62,500 nucleotides of DNA from contig JAJRSW010000048.1 in assembly GCA_024278595.1 (NCBI GenBank), positions 1 to 62,500 on the forward strand, in the 5' to 3' direction. The notes below the pieces were generated by a model. It did not search any database, was not told the DNA's origin, and worked only from the letters and a program-made list of their open reading frames with translations. Source of the stretch: Fidelibacterota bacterium (GTDB lineage Bacteria; Fidelibacterota; UBA8477; JABMPR01). The position numbers and the translations under genes are program-made. Shown here piece by piece: positions 45,360-55,687 of this stretch; position 1 is the first letter of the stretch, and each line of letters starts with the position of its first letter.

Positions 45360-46046
45360 ATGATTAATACTATCTGGATCGTCTTGATGGGCGGAGGAAT
45401 ACTGGTGGCAGCCTTCCAATGTCTGGGACTTGATTACAGCAGCGCTACCGGTCTGGTCATGAGTCCTAGTTTTGTGCCGCTCACGGATCTGACCAAGGCC
45501 CTGTTCGTCTCTGCCAAAGCAGCGGTAAATCTGGCTATCGGTCTTATTGGCATTATGGCTTTATGGTTGGGGCTCATGAAGATCGCTGAAGAATCCGGTC
45601 TGGTAAAAATATTTGCCAGAGCAGTCCGTCCCATCATGATCCGTCTTTTTCCCGATGTACCGGCTGACCACCCCGCCATGGGGGCCATGGTGATGAACAT
45701 TGCCGCCAACATGCTGGGTTTGGGAAATGCCGCCACGCCGTTGGGACTAAAAGCCATGCAGGAACTCCAGTCCTTAAATAAGGTGAAGGACACGGCTACC
45801 AATGCCATGGCTACCTTTATGGCCTTGAACACCTCTTCCGTAACCTTTATTCCAGCCACCGTCATTGGCATTCGAGCAGCAGCCAATGCCGCTAACCCAG
45901 CTGAGATCATTGGCCCGGTCATCCTGGCAACGGGTGTATCAACCACAGTAGCTATTATCATGATCAAACTGCTCCAGAAACTTCCCAGGTATAAGCTGGT
46001 CGTGCCAGAAACGCTGCCCCAGGCAAGGGAAGGGGAGGAGGTCTGA
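45360..46046 (+). CDS. spmA: spore maturation protein A-like (nucleoside recognition/GATE domain)
   Basis: This 228-residue inner-membrane protein has about five hydrophobic spans and the conserved block GAMVMNIAANMLGLGNAATPLG, plus TNAMATFMALNTSSVTFIPA, the hallmarks of the SpmA / nucleoside-recognition (Gate) family. In Bacillus, spmA and spmB are needed for spore core dehydration. In Gram-negative non-sporulating bacteria the pair is common but of unknown function. The ATG follows GGGAGAAGGA. spmB starts 1 base after the stop, so they are co-translated. Confidence 0.88.
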   Translation: MINTIWIVLMGGGILVAAFQCLGLDYSSATGLVMSPSFVPLTDLTKALFVSAKAAVNLAIGLIGIMALWLGLMKIAEESGLVKIFARAVRPIMIRLFPDVPADHPAMGAMVMNIAANMLGLGNAATPLGLKAMQELQSLNKVKDTATNAMATFMALNTSSVTFIPATVIGIRAAANAANPAEIIGPVILATGVSTTVAIIMIKLLQKLPRYKLVVPETLPQAREGEEV

Positions 46047-46047
46047 T

Positions 46048-46584
46048 ATGTTTCAGGGCATAATAAATGGCGTTTCCGCAGTGGCGATTCCCCTTTTGAT
46101 CCTGGCTATTGTTGGTCATGGCTGGTACAAGAAAGTTAAAGTTTATGAAGTCTTTACCGATGGAGCCAAAGAAGGCTTTACAGTTGCAGTCCGCATTATT
46201 CCGTTTCTGGTTGCCATCCTGGTTGCTATTGGAGCCTTCAGGGCCTCGGGTGCTCTGGATATGATCACCGGACTGCTGGCACCGCTTACTGCCTGGATCG
46301 GTATGCCAGGTGAGGTCATTCCCATGGCCCTCATGCGACCCCTGAGTGGTAGTGGAGCCCTTGGTATCGTTTCTGAATTGATCACGACCCACGGACCGGA
46401 TTCACTGATCGCCCGCATGGCAGCCGTCATGGAGGGCTCAACCGAAACCACCTTCTATATTCTGGCGGTTTACTTTGGTTCAGTGGGGGTTACCAAAACA
46501 CGTCACGCCTTACCGGCTGCATTAACCGCCGATCTGGCGGGTATCGTTGCTGCCGTGGTGGTTACCCAGATGGTATTTGGGTAA
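46048..46584 (+). CDS. spmB: spore maturation protein B-like (nucleoside recognition/GATE domain)
   Basis: This 178-residue inner-membrane protein is the partner of SpmA. Conserved segments include IRPFLVAILVAIGAFRASGALD in outline (IIPFLVAILVAIGAF), ALMRPLSGSGALGIVSELI and STETTFYILAVYFGSVGV. Its ribosome-binding site overlaps the spmA end (GGGGAGGAGG). Both genes have the length expected for the family. The substrate is unknown. Confidence 0.88.
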   Translation: MFQGIINGVSAVAIPLLILAIVGHGWYKKVKVYEVFTDGAKEGFTVAVRIIPFLVAILVAIGAFRASGALDMITGLLAPLTAWIGMPGEVIPMALMRPLSGSGALGIVSELITTHGPDSLIARMAAVMEGSTETTFYILAVYFGSVGVTKTRHALPAALTADLAGIVAAVVVTQMVFG

Positions 46585-46705
46585 TTGCCCGTATTAATTA
46601 TGTAATTGTTTCAAGCAGAGTTTCAGCTTGCTTTGAGAAGTGGAAAGTTTTATGATTTCAACTAAATTTTAAGGAATTAGACCTTAAACGATGAAAGGGT
46701 GTATT

Positions 46706-48655
46706 ATGAGAAAAATGTTGACCGTTACCTTGACCTTGATCTTCGCTATCGCAGCGTTTGCCGGTGAGGCTAATCGGGCTCCGAAGTCTGTTCCATCAAC
46801 ACTGAACAAAAATTATGAACCGGTTGGGACTCCAATTATTCCAGACCTGAGCCAGAGTAATTTTTCACACGCGACCCGCGACCTAAATGCGATTCTGGTG
46901 GATTCTTCTAAAAATGGCTATGGCATGTTGGTCTCCGAGACCAACCCCATCTCCAGAAATGAAGACAATCCTGATCAGATCCTGTTAGGCTATCGTCAAT
47001 TTGTTGGTCTGACAGCAACTTCAGGTGCCATCGGAGCTGCTTTTTCTGATGATGGTGGCTTAACCTTTAGCACCTTTTCTAACTTGAATGATGGCTTATC
47101 TGCAGCTGGCGGTCGCTATCCTTCAGCTATAGCTACCGAGTATTACCCCATCCTGCTCTGGAACGAAAGCGGTGGCGGTGGCGGTGGTGACTACGGCGGC
47201 CGCGCCTATTATACATTTGACGAAGGTGAATATGGTGGTGAAATATTTTTTGATCCCACTGATGTCCACAATAATTATCCAGCAACCGATTCCTGGATTG
47301 TTGTCCCCACCTACAATACCGATGCTGACGGGAATAACTACCTGAATGTGACGGTCAACGACTGGTCCAATAATCGCGATCATCTCACTTTTCATGCTGC
47401 TGAGAATGGTGGCTGGGCTGGATCAGAATTTGCCTTTTCCAATTCCGTTACCATCTTGAACAATGATCGTGAATTTCGCTGGGATGGTTCCAGTAATTAC
47501 ACGGCAACTGGCAACATGGATATCAACGATGATGGTATTGGCTACTATGTCGTATCAGCTTATTGGGGTGACGAGCTCATGGTGGGCAATCACACTCTGT
47601 TCATGAAAAAAACTGATAATTTTGGTGCCACCTGGAGTGCCTGGTATTGGGAACCCGATGCCCTGCTGGATGCTTATTTTGAGAATGTCTTTCCAGATAG
47701 TGCCTATGACATGTTTGATTCAACAATTTCCTATTTAGGTGATGAACCAGGCGGCGAATGGTCCCCCTTCCTGTCCTATGATATTGAAGTAATCACCGAC
47801 CCTGACGGTGCTGTACACGTTTGGGCTGGTGTTTTACCATCATGGGGCGAGAGCGTCTATATACGCTATTCTGTTGAAAATGGTATCTATCACTTTTCTG
47901 CTCCGGCAGATGCCTTTGCTGGTGGTGGCGGGCCTGTGACCATGGACATCTCACCCGTCGGCTCCATGCAGATGGGTTGGGCCTATACCCTCCCCGGTTG
48001 GTCATCCAACACCATTAGCGCGGCCTATGATAAGACCATCGCCAATGCTCTATATGTTAGCTACTATACGGTGACTGATACTGGAACTGCTGATGATGGG
48101 ACCACCTGGGCCGATGCCAACGTCATGGGTGCCTATTCAACTGATAATGGTATGACCTGGTCAACTCCTGAAAATCTGACCATGACCAATGATGGCCAGG
48201 TCGATGAGATCGATGTCCATATCAATCGGGTTGCGGACGATGGTCACATCTTCATGCTCTACCAGATTCCGGATTATGATGTAGTTACCATTGATCCCCC
48301 TGATCAGAATGAAGACTATATGCAACGTCTTTTCTTTGCAAATCATGATTTTGGAGTTGTTGGAATCGATGATGAACCAGCGCTGCAACCAGCATATTTC
48401 AGCCTGAGTCAGAACTATCCCAACCCCTTCAATCCCAGTACGCAGATCTCTTTTACTCTGCCGGTAACGGGATATGTTGAGCTGACCGTATATGATATCC
48501 TGGGCCATGAGCTTGTGACCCTTCAGAACGGGACGCTTAACTCAGGTCGTCATGATGTCAGCTTTGATGGGGCAGCTTACTCAAGCGGTACCTATTTCTA
48601 TCGCTTAAAGATGAATGGACATGAAGCTGTTAAGAAAATGTTGTTGGTAAAATAA
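46706..48655 (+). CDS. secreted Asp-box (BNR/sialidase-like) protein with T9SS sorting domain
   Basis: This is a secreted protein of about 649 residues from ATG 46706 (an in-frame ATG at 46691 has no ribosome-binding site). After the signal peptide (LTVTLTLIFAIAAFAG) the body carries Asp-box motifs of the S-x-D-x-G-x-T-W type: FSDDGGLTF, TDNFGATWSA and STDNGMTWST. These are typical of beta-propeller sialidases and BNR-repeat proteins; enzyme activity cannot be claimed from these motifs alone. The end is a classical sorting domain (SQNYPNPFNPSTQISFTL, VYDILGHELVTL, KKMLLVK). It is followed by a terminator. Confidence 0.8.
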   Translation: MRKMLTVTLTLIFAIAAFAGEANRAPKSVPSTLNKNYEPVGTPIIPDLSQSNFSHATRDLNAILVDSSKNGYGMLVSETNPISRNEDNPDQILLGYRQFVGLTATSGAIGAAFSDDGGLTFSTFSNLNDGLSAAGGRYPSAIATEYYPILLWNESGGGGGGDYGGRAYYTFDEGEYGGEIFFDPTDVHNNYPATDSWIVVPTYNTDADGNNYLNVTVNDWSNNRDHLTFHAAENGGWAGSEFAFSNSVTILNNDREFRWDGSSNYTATGNMDINDDGIGYYVVSAYWGDELMVGNHTLFMKKTDNFGATWSAWYWEPDALLDAYFENVFPDSAYDMFDSTISYLGDEPGGEWSPFLSYDIEVITDPDGAVHVWAGVLPSWGESVYIRYSVENGIYHFSAPADAFAGGGGPVTMDISPVGSMQMGWAYTLPGWSSNTISAAYDKTIANALYVSYYTVTDTGTADDGTTWADANVMGAYSTDNGMTWSTPENLTMTNDGQVDEIDVHINRVADDGHIFMLYQIPDYDVVTIDPPDQNEDYMQRLFFANHDFGVVGIDDEPALQPAYFSLSQNYPNPFNPSTQISFTLPVTGYVELTVYDILGHELVTLQNGTLNSGRHDVSFDGAAYSSGTYFYRLKMNGHEAVKKMLLVK

Positions 48656-48741
48656 TAAAGAAGCTCTCAGAAAGAGGTCATCTGAATCGTGTAAAGCTGT
48701 GGGGTGAAATTTCTCTCCAGCTTTTATAAGGTCAAGATGGG

Positions 48742-48773
48742 GGTCAATTTTCAGTTGACCTCTTTTTGTTTTT
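48742..48773 (+). terminator. intrinsic terminator after the Asp-box protein
   Basis: GGTCAA and TTGACC form a perfect 6-bp stem (48742-48760) followed by TCTTTTTGTTTTT. It separates the Asp-box gene from module 2. Confidence 0.8.
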
Positions 48774-48831
48774 CCCGGGTCGCAATGGTCCAGGGGTTTC
48801 ACTCGAACAGGTGTGTGTGCAGGGAGATTAC

Positions 48832-51800
48832 ATGAACAAGCTATTCTTGAGATTTGGGTTGATCATACTAAGCCTTAGCTTTGGTTGGTCGGCAACGGTT
48901 GGAACGATCACCGGCAGAGTTATTGATGCCGCTACAGGGACACCCCTACCCGGTGTTAATGTGATGATACCCGCCCTTGGTCTTGGTACCGCTACAGACC
49001 CTGAGGGTGATTATTACATCCAGAACGTACCGGTGGGAATCCACATGGTGAAAGTGGGTATGATCGGTTATGCCAAAGTGACCATCACCGATGTACGTGT
49101 GATCATGGATCAATCAACCCGTGTGAATATCTCCCTAGAAGAAGAGATCATCGAAGGACAGGAAATTACAGTTACTGCAGAACGACCCTTAGTCGAGAAG
49201 GATGTAACCGTTAAAAAGATGGTCCGAACTGCCGAAGAGATTAAAAATTTGCCAGCGCGTGACCTCACTGAGATGTTGACCCTGCAATCCGGTATCATCC
49301 AGATCAAGAGTGCTGAATATGGGATTCCCGGTTTCGAAGATCGTGGGATCGAGGAGATCCATGTCCGGGGTGGCCGTGCCGGAGAGATCGGCTACACCAT
49401 TGATGGGATGTACATTGAAAATCCCATTTACGGCGGCATTGGTAAGGGAACCCGCCTGAATACTCATGCAGTTCAGGAATTCATTGTGCAGACTGGTGTT
49501 TTCAGTGCCGAGTATGGCGATGCCATGTCCAGTATTGTCAATAATATCACCCTGGCTGGTGGTGATCGGTATGCGGGCTCCATTGAGTGGCAGACCAGTA
49601 ATTTGGGTGCACTAAGCTCAAAGCAGGATCGGTTAAGAGATTATAATAAATTTGCTGGTTCTTTTTCGGGTCCCATCATTCCAGGTATAAAGAAGCTCAC
49701 GTTTCATGTCTCTGCGGACTATACCACGAAAGCTTATCGAGTCCTGAAATTTGATGACCTGGTCTATCTGGAAGATGATCCGGGCAATCTGACCAATGCT
49801 GAGAATAAGGTTCACTGGTTGGATCGGGATGCGGGTTGGAAGGCCTTTGGCTATGATCACACCTTTGACATTTTTACCAAGCTGCACTGGAAGATCGATC
49901 CGTATAAACAGCTGAACTTTACCCACTGGTATGTTAACTCAGAATTTAAAACCTTCAGTCGTTGGAATCAGTTCTATGAAGACGGTAAGAATGTTAACCG
50001 TAAATGGTCCCAACGCTATCATCTGGAATTTCGTCATCAACTGAATGAGAAGACCTACTACACTTTGAGCGCCTCGCGCTTTACCCAACAGATGGAGATC
50101 AATGTTGAAAACGGTGATATGGATGGTGATGGCTACCCGGATTGGGTAGAGTACCAGATCGGCACGGAAGCCCGGGGCAATCATCAGGGGGTTGAATACC
50201 ATGGTGAGTGTGATATCCCCTTTGAGAGTGGACAGAATTTTCGGCCTGGGGCAACTATCGAAAATGAGACCAACAACTCTAAATTTCTGGAAGCATGGGG
50301 ACCAGGCTGTCTCCGCGTTCAAATTGATTATTACGAGCGAACGGGAGAGGGTGCAGATTATGAAGATCCTTATGATATTTTTCTCCAGCAGGGCGAGGAA
50401 ATAGAGATCAGACCCTGGCATAAGATCCGCATTGCCACTCGTTATAACGAGGTAGTATATGACACGGATGGTGAAACCATTTTAAGCAGTAAACTTTTTT
50501 CAAATGGTAATTTGATCAACCCGCTGGATTCAATTGATTATCGTAATTCTGCTGGCGATCGTCTCTGGTGGCACCTCGGTGATCCCATGGATAAATACCT
50601 GGAAGAAGGACAGTATGCGGCCTGGGAATATATGCTCTACCCTGACTCCACCTACAGTCTGTATTCAAATCCGCCTGGCACCATGACCCTTGAAGAAATG
50701 GCCGCCATGCGAGATTCGTTATATTATATCTTTTATTATGAGTATGGATCCGGTGGCTCAGATCGCTATCGGCACTGGACCAAGAGTGTCTCGGATGAGA
50801 TCAAATTTGACCTGACTACCCGAGTCAACAAACATCATCAACTACGGGGTGGGGTGGATCTGAAACGACATCTGATCACCTTTGATGAGACCCAATTACC
50901 TTGGTTGGAAAGTCCCTATGGAGAAACCTATGGCCTGCCAGATCCAGATGAGGAGGTTAATACTTTGGATGAATTTTTATTCGGAACAGGTGAAAAATCT
51001 CCGGTTGAGATTGGTGCCTATGTTCTGGATAAGATCGAATACCCCTGGATGACCATCAATGCCGGCATCCGGTTTGATCTTCAAAATTCTCTTGATAGCT
51101 CCTGGTCTGATCCACGTCAAAGCACTTCCGGGGCAGTCCCCAGTGAATGGAAAGTACTCTGGTCACCCCGCATTGGGATTAGTCACGTTATCACTGATAA
51201 GGCGACCTTTACCTTTGGCTATGGTCGCTACTATCAAAACCTGACCTACCGGAACATCTATTTGAATGATGCCAACGATCTGACAACGGCCCTGCCTATT
51301 TTGGGTAATAGTCATGCCCAGGCTCAGAGCGTAACCTCCTATGAGTTTGGCTTAAACTGGGAATTCGTGGACTTTTGGCGGCTGGGGATGGTTGGCTGGT
51401 CCAAGGATTACTCTGATCTGGCTTCAACCGAACGGGTTCAAGCTTTTCCTTACAGCTATGCAGTGGTCGTGAATTATGACTACGGCTCAGCGCGGGGTGT
51501 GGATCTATCCCTCACCAAACGCGGGGGCAGCTCATGGTCAACTGTAATCCAGTATACCTTATCCAGAGCCACGGCCAACCGCGCAGATGCCTGGCAGGGT
51601 TACCGATCATCGGATACACCGCAATCCATGCCTAAAAAGGAAGTCCTCATGTCCTATGATCGTACCCACAACATGACCATCACTGGCGGTTATAAGTTTG
51701 ATAAAAAGAACAGCCCCAAGATCTACGGAATCTATCCCTTCAATAATGCCACGCTGCACTTGACCTTGGTTGCTATTAGCGGTGCACCCTATACACCCTT

Positions 51801-52110
51801 CGACATCAACCTTAATCGTTCAGGAGCGACCAACTCCGAACGCATGCCCTGGTATATCGAGACCAACCTGGCTGCTCGGCGCAAATTCCATTTTGCCGGT
51901 GCCACCTGGTCGACTGGGTTTATTGTGCGAAACCTGTTCAATCGGGAGAATATCATCGATATCTATGAGGAAACCGGCAGCCCCACCGATCCTGGTCGGC
52001 GAGCCACAGCTGCCATTGAAAACGGATCATCGTCACTGACCGTCTATGATCGACCTTATTATTTCTCAGACCCGCGCAAGATCGATCTTACGCTTGAGCT
52101 TTCATTCTAG
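48832..52110 (+). CDS. TonB-dependent receptor (module 2)
   Basis: This outer-membrane receptor has about 1092 residues from ATG 48832 (ribosome-binding site AGGGAG at 48821-48826). The frame is open to 48766, but that start has no ribosome-binding site and spoils the signal peptide (LRFGLIILSLSFGWSA). It has a carboxypeptidase-regulatory-like domain (about 23-105, TGRVIDAATGTPLPGVNV), a plug (about 140-235, IHVRGGRAGEIGYTIDGMYI) and a barrel ending in LTLELSF. It is paralogous to the receptor at 25605. The next gene (9 bases on) is a giant cargo, then a PorV-like protein, the same order as module 1. The ligand is unknown. Confidence 0.92.
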   Translation: MNKLFLRFGLIILSLSFGWSATVGTITGRVIDAATGTPLPGVNVMIPALGLGTATDPEGDYYIQNVPVGIHMVKVGMIGYAKVTITDVRVIMDQSTRVNISLEEEIIEGQEITVTAERPLVEKDVTVKKMVRTAEEIKNLPARDLTEMLTLQSGIIQIKSAEYGIPGFEDRGIEEIHVRGGRAGEIGYTIDGMYIENPIYGGIGKGTRLNTHAVQEFIVQTGVFSAEYGDAMSSIVNNITLAGGDRYAGSIEWQTSNLGALSSKQDRLRDYNKFAGSFSGPIIPGIKKLTFHVSADYTTKAYRVLKFDDLVYLEDDPGNLTNAENKVHWLDRDAGWKAFGYDHTFDIFTKLHWKIDPYKQLNFTHWYVNSEFKTFSRWNQFYEDGKNVNRKWSQRYHLEFRHQLNEKTYYTLSASRFTQQMEINVENGDMDGDGYPDWVEYQIGTEARGNHQGVEYHGECDIPFESGQNFRPGATIENETNNSKFLEAWGPGCLRVQIDYYERTGEGADYEDPYDIFLQQGEEIEIRPWHKIRIATRYNEVVYDTDGETILSSKLFSNGNLINPLDSIDYRNSAGDRLWWHLGDPMDKYLEEGQYAAWEYMLYPDSTYSLYSNPPGTMTLEEMAAMRDSLYYIFYYEYGSGGSDRYRHWTKSVSDEIKFDLTTRVNKHHQLRGGVDLKRHLITFDETQLPWLESPYGETYGLPDPDEEVNTLDEFLFGTGEKSPVEIGAYVLDKIEYPWMTINAGIRFDLQNSLDSSWSDPRQSTSGAVPSEWKVLWSPRIGISHVITDKATFTFGYGRYYQNLTYRNIYLNDANDLTTALPILGNSHAQAQSVTSYEFGLNWEFVDFWRLGMVGWSKDYSDLASTERVQAFPYSYAVVVNYDYGSARGVDLSLTKRGGSSWSTVIQYTLSRATANRADAWQGYRSSDTPQSMPKKEVLMSYDRTHNMTITGGYKFDKKNSPKIYGIYPFNNATLHLTLVAISGAPYTPFDINLNRSGATNSERMPWYIETNLAARRKFHFAGATWSTGFIVRNLFNRENIIDIYEETGSPTDPGRRATAAIENGSSSLTVYDRPYYFSDPRKIDLTLELSF

Positions 52111-52118
52111 GTGAAATT

Positions 52119-55100
52119 ATGAAAAAACTAAACATACTGTTACTGATCGTCCTGATCTCTGCGAGTCTCCTCCAGGGCTCAGAACCCCTGCCAATCAAAC
52201 AAAGAGGTTTGTCAAAGACCTCAGCCTTTGACCCGATCCTCAATCGGGCCCGGGGATACATGAGTAAAGGTGAACTGCAATTCGCTACCCATAATTATGG
52301 CAGCTTTATCGAGTTCGAATCCTACTCATCACCCTCCGGTCTCTATAAAGGCTTTCAGTACATTTCCGATGTATCCTTTATTCTGGGTGTTCCCGGCAAA
52401 CTACCGGACAGCGGCTACGCCCCCTGGGCCATGCGACCCGAATATTCAGGTGAGTATTTTGAAGATGACACCCTGGTCTATTGGGGCTCAACGGTCTCTG
52501 AATCATGGTTTGACCGAATTGATGGCAAAAAACAGGCCGATTGGGAATCCGTGGAAGGGCACTTTGGCAGATTGCATTCCGGCGATGTCCTCGCCGGAGA
52601 AATTTATGGTGGAATCTACACCGATACAGGTGATCCCTACCCACTGTTGGCCTCCAGTGATATTCCTGATACCTGGCCCATGACCCTTAATGCCACCACT
52701 GGGTTTGAGGAACGTACCTGGCCCGGTGCCTGGGCTGTGGATACAGATCCTAATTCCCCCCGGTTTGGAGAGGAGATCTTTGGTCGTCACATCGGTGACC
52801 AGGATATTTACATGGAATTTGATGACCGTCTGGCCACGCGTGAAGAAGATAAAACCCAGGGCTATCCCCTGGGGATGCACGTCATGGTCAACGCCCACTC
52901 CTATGGTAGATCCTACGCTGAAGATATTGCTTTTTTTACGGTTGAACTGGTAAACGAATCCTATAAAGGCTTCCCCCTGGATCTCAATGGAGATGGAGAA
53001 GCAAATCAGATCTGGTTACCCATTACTCATGCTGATGGGACTGTCAGCTATGAATTTCAACCCTTGAGTTTTGAAGCCTCTGCCGGTGATCTGGGTGATG
53101 GTAGCCACTATGGCTTTGATTATCAGGAAGTTTTTGGTGGTTTTTATTTTGATGTAGACTCTTACTCCAGAATGGAGAATGGGAGTTATGCAGGTCGTAG
53201 TAATGATGATGATATGATGGCCTATGATGCGGATTATGACATGGCATTTATCTGGGATTGGGATGATGATAGCAACGGTGAAGAGAATCTGGCATACTCT
53301 GCCTTAAAGCTGTTGGATACTCCCGCGGCCTCTCGCGATCTGGATCTGGATGGGGATGGTATCGTTGATGTGGCCCAGGGTGAAGCTTTGGGTCTCACCG
53401 ACTGGCATTGGTTTGACTGGTATGTCCGTCCAGGTGTGGAAAGCGATGAGAATTCTGGTGGGAGTTGCAGCGGTGGTGGCTATGCTGGTGCAGGTGGTTG
53501 TCCTGGCGCCATTGATAAGGAAAATATCATGTATGCCCTCATGGCTGGGGATACATCCTACGTCGGTTCTGCAGGTAGTAATTTTTTCGATTGGGAATGG
53601 CGTAATATTCCCCAAGGAGATCCTAACCCCTTGCTGGCCGCCTATGAAGATTGGTATTTTCACCCGGCCAATGGTGGGAGTTTAAATCCCCATTTTGATT
53701 CAGTGGAAGGACTCCTTGAAGATTTTCCTGAAGGTCTGGATTGTGTGTTCATCATGTCTGCCGGCCCCTTTGATCTGGCTGTGGGTGACACCACCTATTT
53801 TTCGTTCGCTGTGATCATGGGTGATCCGCCGGATGACACTAAAAATTCTGATACCCCTCCAGATCTGGCGAAAAATGCCGAAATGGCCCAGATCATGTAC
53901 GACCTACGCTACCAGGGTTTTTCCCCGCCAGATGCCCCCTCGGTCTCAGGAGTTGGTGATGATGGAAAGGTGACCCTGTACTGGGACTCCAAGGCTGAGT
54001 ATTCCACTGATATCGTTACGGGATATGGCGATTTTCAGGGCTACAAGGTCTATCGGTCAACCGATGGCGGCCGGACCTGGGGTAATCCCCACAAGGATGT
54101 AATCTACGATAATGATGGTCAGGCAGTAGGCTGGAAACCGATCGCGCAGTTCGATCTCACAGAAGAAGAAGAGAATAATGATCCCTATGGCTACACGCAC
54201 AATTACAGTGGCCCGGACCCGGTAGCTCCCTGGTTCAGCCTGGGAAGTAATACGGGTTTGGAACACCGCTATGTGGACAATGACGTTATCAATGGTGTCA
54301 CTTATAGTTATTCCGTGGTCGCCTATGATATTGGGATTGATGATCTGGTTGATTCTGATAGTAATGTTCCTGAAGATGTTAATGGTGATGGTACCATTGA
54401 TGATGATGAATACAAATGGGAACCGCTGGAATACCTGGAGAATTTTAAAGGAAATTCACCGCTTCTACCGCAATTTGTCACAATTACACCGGATGCCAGA
54501 CCCTCCAATGCCCCTGAGGCGGCAGCACCTGAAGCCGCTGCCTGGAATCAGGGAAATGGGATCTTTGAAGTATTACCCAGTGACGTGAACGCCCTTGAAA
54601 GTGCCGCAGGTATTTACAAGATTGTGGTGGATGCTGATTCAGTACTCGCCCAGGATCGCTTTAATTATGCATCTACCATCCAGAATTCACGCTACTCCAT
54701 CTATAATATGGATACCGGTGATACGATTATTGGCTGGGTCTATAACTCGGATGGAAGTATCGACTCCCTGGCTACTCGTCTGGTTGGGCGAGAACCGGTT
54801 TCATTTACCGATGGTGTGATCTTTGGCAGCCCCTGGGATGGCTTTATTATTTTCTCTGAGAATTATGACGAAGCCAAACTCGATACAGTGGAGTGGTTGA
54901 ATAAATCACCCAGTACCTCACCCACATATCGGTGGAAAATTACCGGCTCAACTGATTATCGCTTCAAATATGCCTGTGATTATGACTTTGTGTGGGGCGA
55001 ACCCAGTGAAGATACACGAGGGCATGCACTACCGTTTACGATCTACAACAAGACTGCAGGCACCCAGGTAGAAGTTTTTCTCAGCGGTGTGGGGAATGAC

Positions 55101-55676
55101 GCCTATGGTCTTGCTCCCTTTCCAGACTATCCTGAATTCAGGAACCGCTGTATCTTTTACCTGAAGGAAGACATGGTTCCTGGTTATGATTCGACAAAAG
55201 TGAAATCCACCTGGAAGTATACCGTATCCTGGACTCCCGATTCACTGGCATCGAACATCCATTATAGTTTTCCAGGTATTGATACTATGCGCGTGACGAC
55301 TAAAAAACCCTTCCGCAAGGGCGATGAGTTCTATTTCGATGCATCCAGCATCACTCAGATGAAGGAAGTGACCCAGAATCATGTTGAAGAAGTCCGGGTC
55401 GTCCCAAATCCCTACATCGTCTCTGCAGATTGGGAAACCGATATCAATCATAAGAGCCTGCACTTCACCAATCTACCCGATGAGTGCATAATCAGGATCT
55501 TTACCCTTACGGGTGAGCTGGTCTATACCATCCTCCATAACGATATTTTCTCAGGCCAGGCCGAATGGAACCTGAGATCCATGAATCGCCAAGAGGTGGC
55601 CCCCGGGCTGTACGTCTTTGTGGTTGAAACCCCGAACTTTGAACACTTCACCGGCAAATTTGCCGTGATCCGATAG
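52119..55676 (+). CDS. very large secreted T9SS cargo (module 2)
   Basis: This 1185-residue secreted protein has a signal peptide (LNILLLIVLISASLLQGS), a calcium-loop-like segment (DLDGDGIVDVAQ and DVNGDGTIDDDEYKWE), a Cys- and Gly-rich stretch at about 450-470 (GGSCSGGGYAGAGGCPG), a fibronectin-III-like domain at about 605-680 (KVTLYWDSKAEYSTDI) and a sorting-like end (VVPNPYIVSADW, IRIFTLTGELVY, FAVIR). It starts like the module 1 cargo (KQRGLSKTSAFDPIL against GLSKTSTLEYIL), so the two are remote paralogs despite low overall similarity. The PorV-like gene begins 11 bases after its stop. Confidence 0.8.
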   Translation: MKKLNILLLIVLISASLLQGSEPLPIKQRGLSKTSAFDPILNRARGYMSKGELQFATHNYGSFIEFESYSSPSGLYKGFQYISDVSFILGVPGKLPDSGYAPWAMRPEYSGEYFEDDTLVYWGSTVSESWFDRIDGKKQADWESVEGHFGRLHSGDVLAGEIYGGIYTDTGDPYPLLASSDIPDTWPMTLNATTGFEERTWPGAWAVDTDPNSPRFGEEIFGRHIGDQDIYMEFDDRLATREEDKTQGYPLGMHVMVNAHSYGRSYAEDIAFFTVELVNESYKGFPLDLNGDGEANQIWLPITHADGTVSYEFQPLSFEASAGDLGDGSHYGFDYQEVFGGFYFDVDSYSRMENGSYAGRSNDDDMMAYDADYDMAFIWDWDDDSNGEENLAYSALKLLDTPAASRDLDLDGDGIVDVAQGEALGLTDWHWFDWYVRPGVESDENSGGSCSGGGYAGAGGCPGAIDKENIMYALMAGDTSYVGSAGSNFFDWEWRNIPQGDPNPLLAAYEDWYFHPANGGSLNPHFDSVEGLLEDFPEGLDCVFIMSAGPFDLAVGDTTYFSFAVIMGDPPDDTKNSDTPPDLAKNAEMAQIMYDLRYQGFSPPDAPSVSGVGDDGKVTLYWDSKAEYSTDIVTGYGDFQGYKVYRSTDGGRTWGNPHKDVIYDNDGQAVGWKPIAQFDLTEEEENNDPYGYTHNYSGPDPVAPWFSLGSNTGLEHRYVDNDVINGVTYSYSVVAYDIGIDDLVDSDSNVPEDVNGDGTIDDDEYKWEPLEYLENFKGNSPLLPQFVTITPDARPSNAPEAAAPEAAAWNQGNGIFEVLPSDVNALESAAGIYKIVVDADSVLAQDRFNYASTIQNSRYSIYNMDTGDTIIGWVYNSDGSIDSLATRLVGREPVSFTDGVIFGSPWDGFIIFSENYDEAKLDTVEWLNKSPSTSPTYRWKITGSTDYRFKYACDYDFVWGEPSEDTRGHALPFTIYNKTAGTQVEVFLSGVGNDAYGLAPFPDYPEFRNRCIFYLKEDMVPGYDSTKVKSTWKYTVSWTPDSLASNIHYSFPGIDTMRVTTKKPFRKGDEFYFDASSITQMKEVTQNHVEEVRVVPNPYIVSADWETDINHKSLHFTNLPDECIIRIFTLTGELVYTILHNDIFSGQAEWNLRSMNRQEVAPGLYVFVVETPNFEHFTGKFAVIR

Positions 55677-55687
55677 GAGCGTGACTG

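Noticed and set aside
45434..45967. 177-codon frame on the minus strand
   Set aside because: It is fully antisense to spmA, which is strongly conserved; the antisense frame is a by-product of its codon use.
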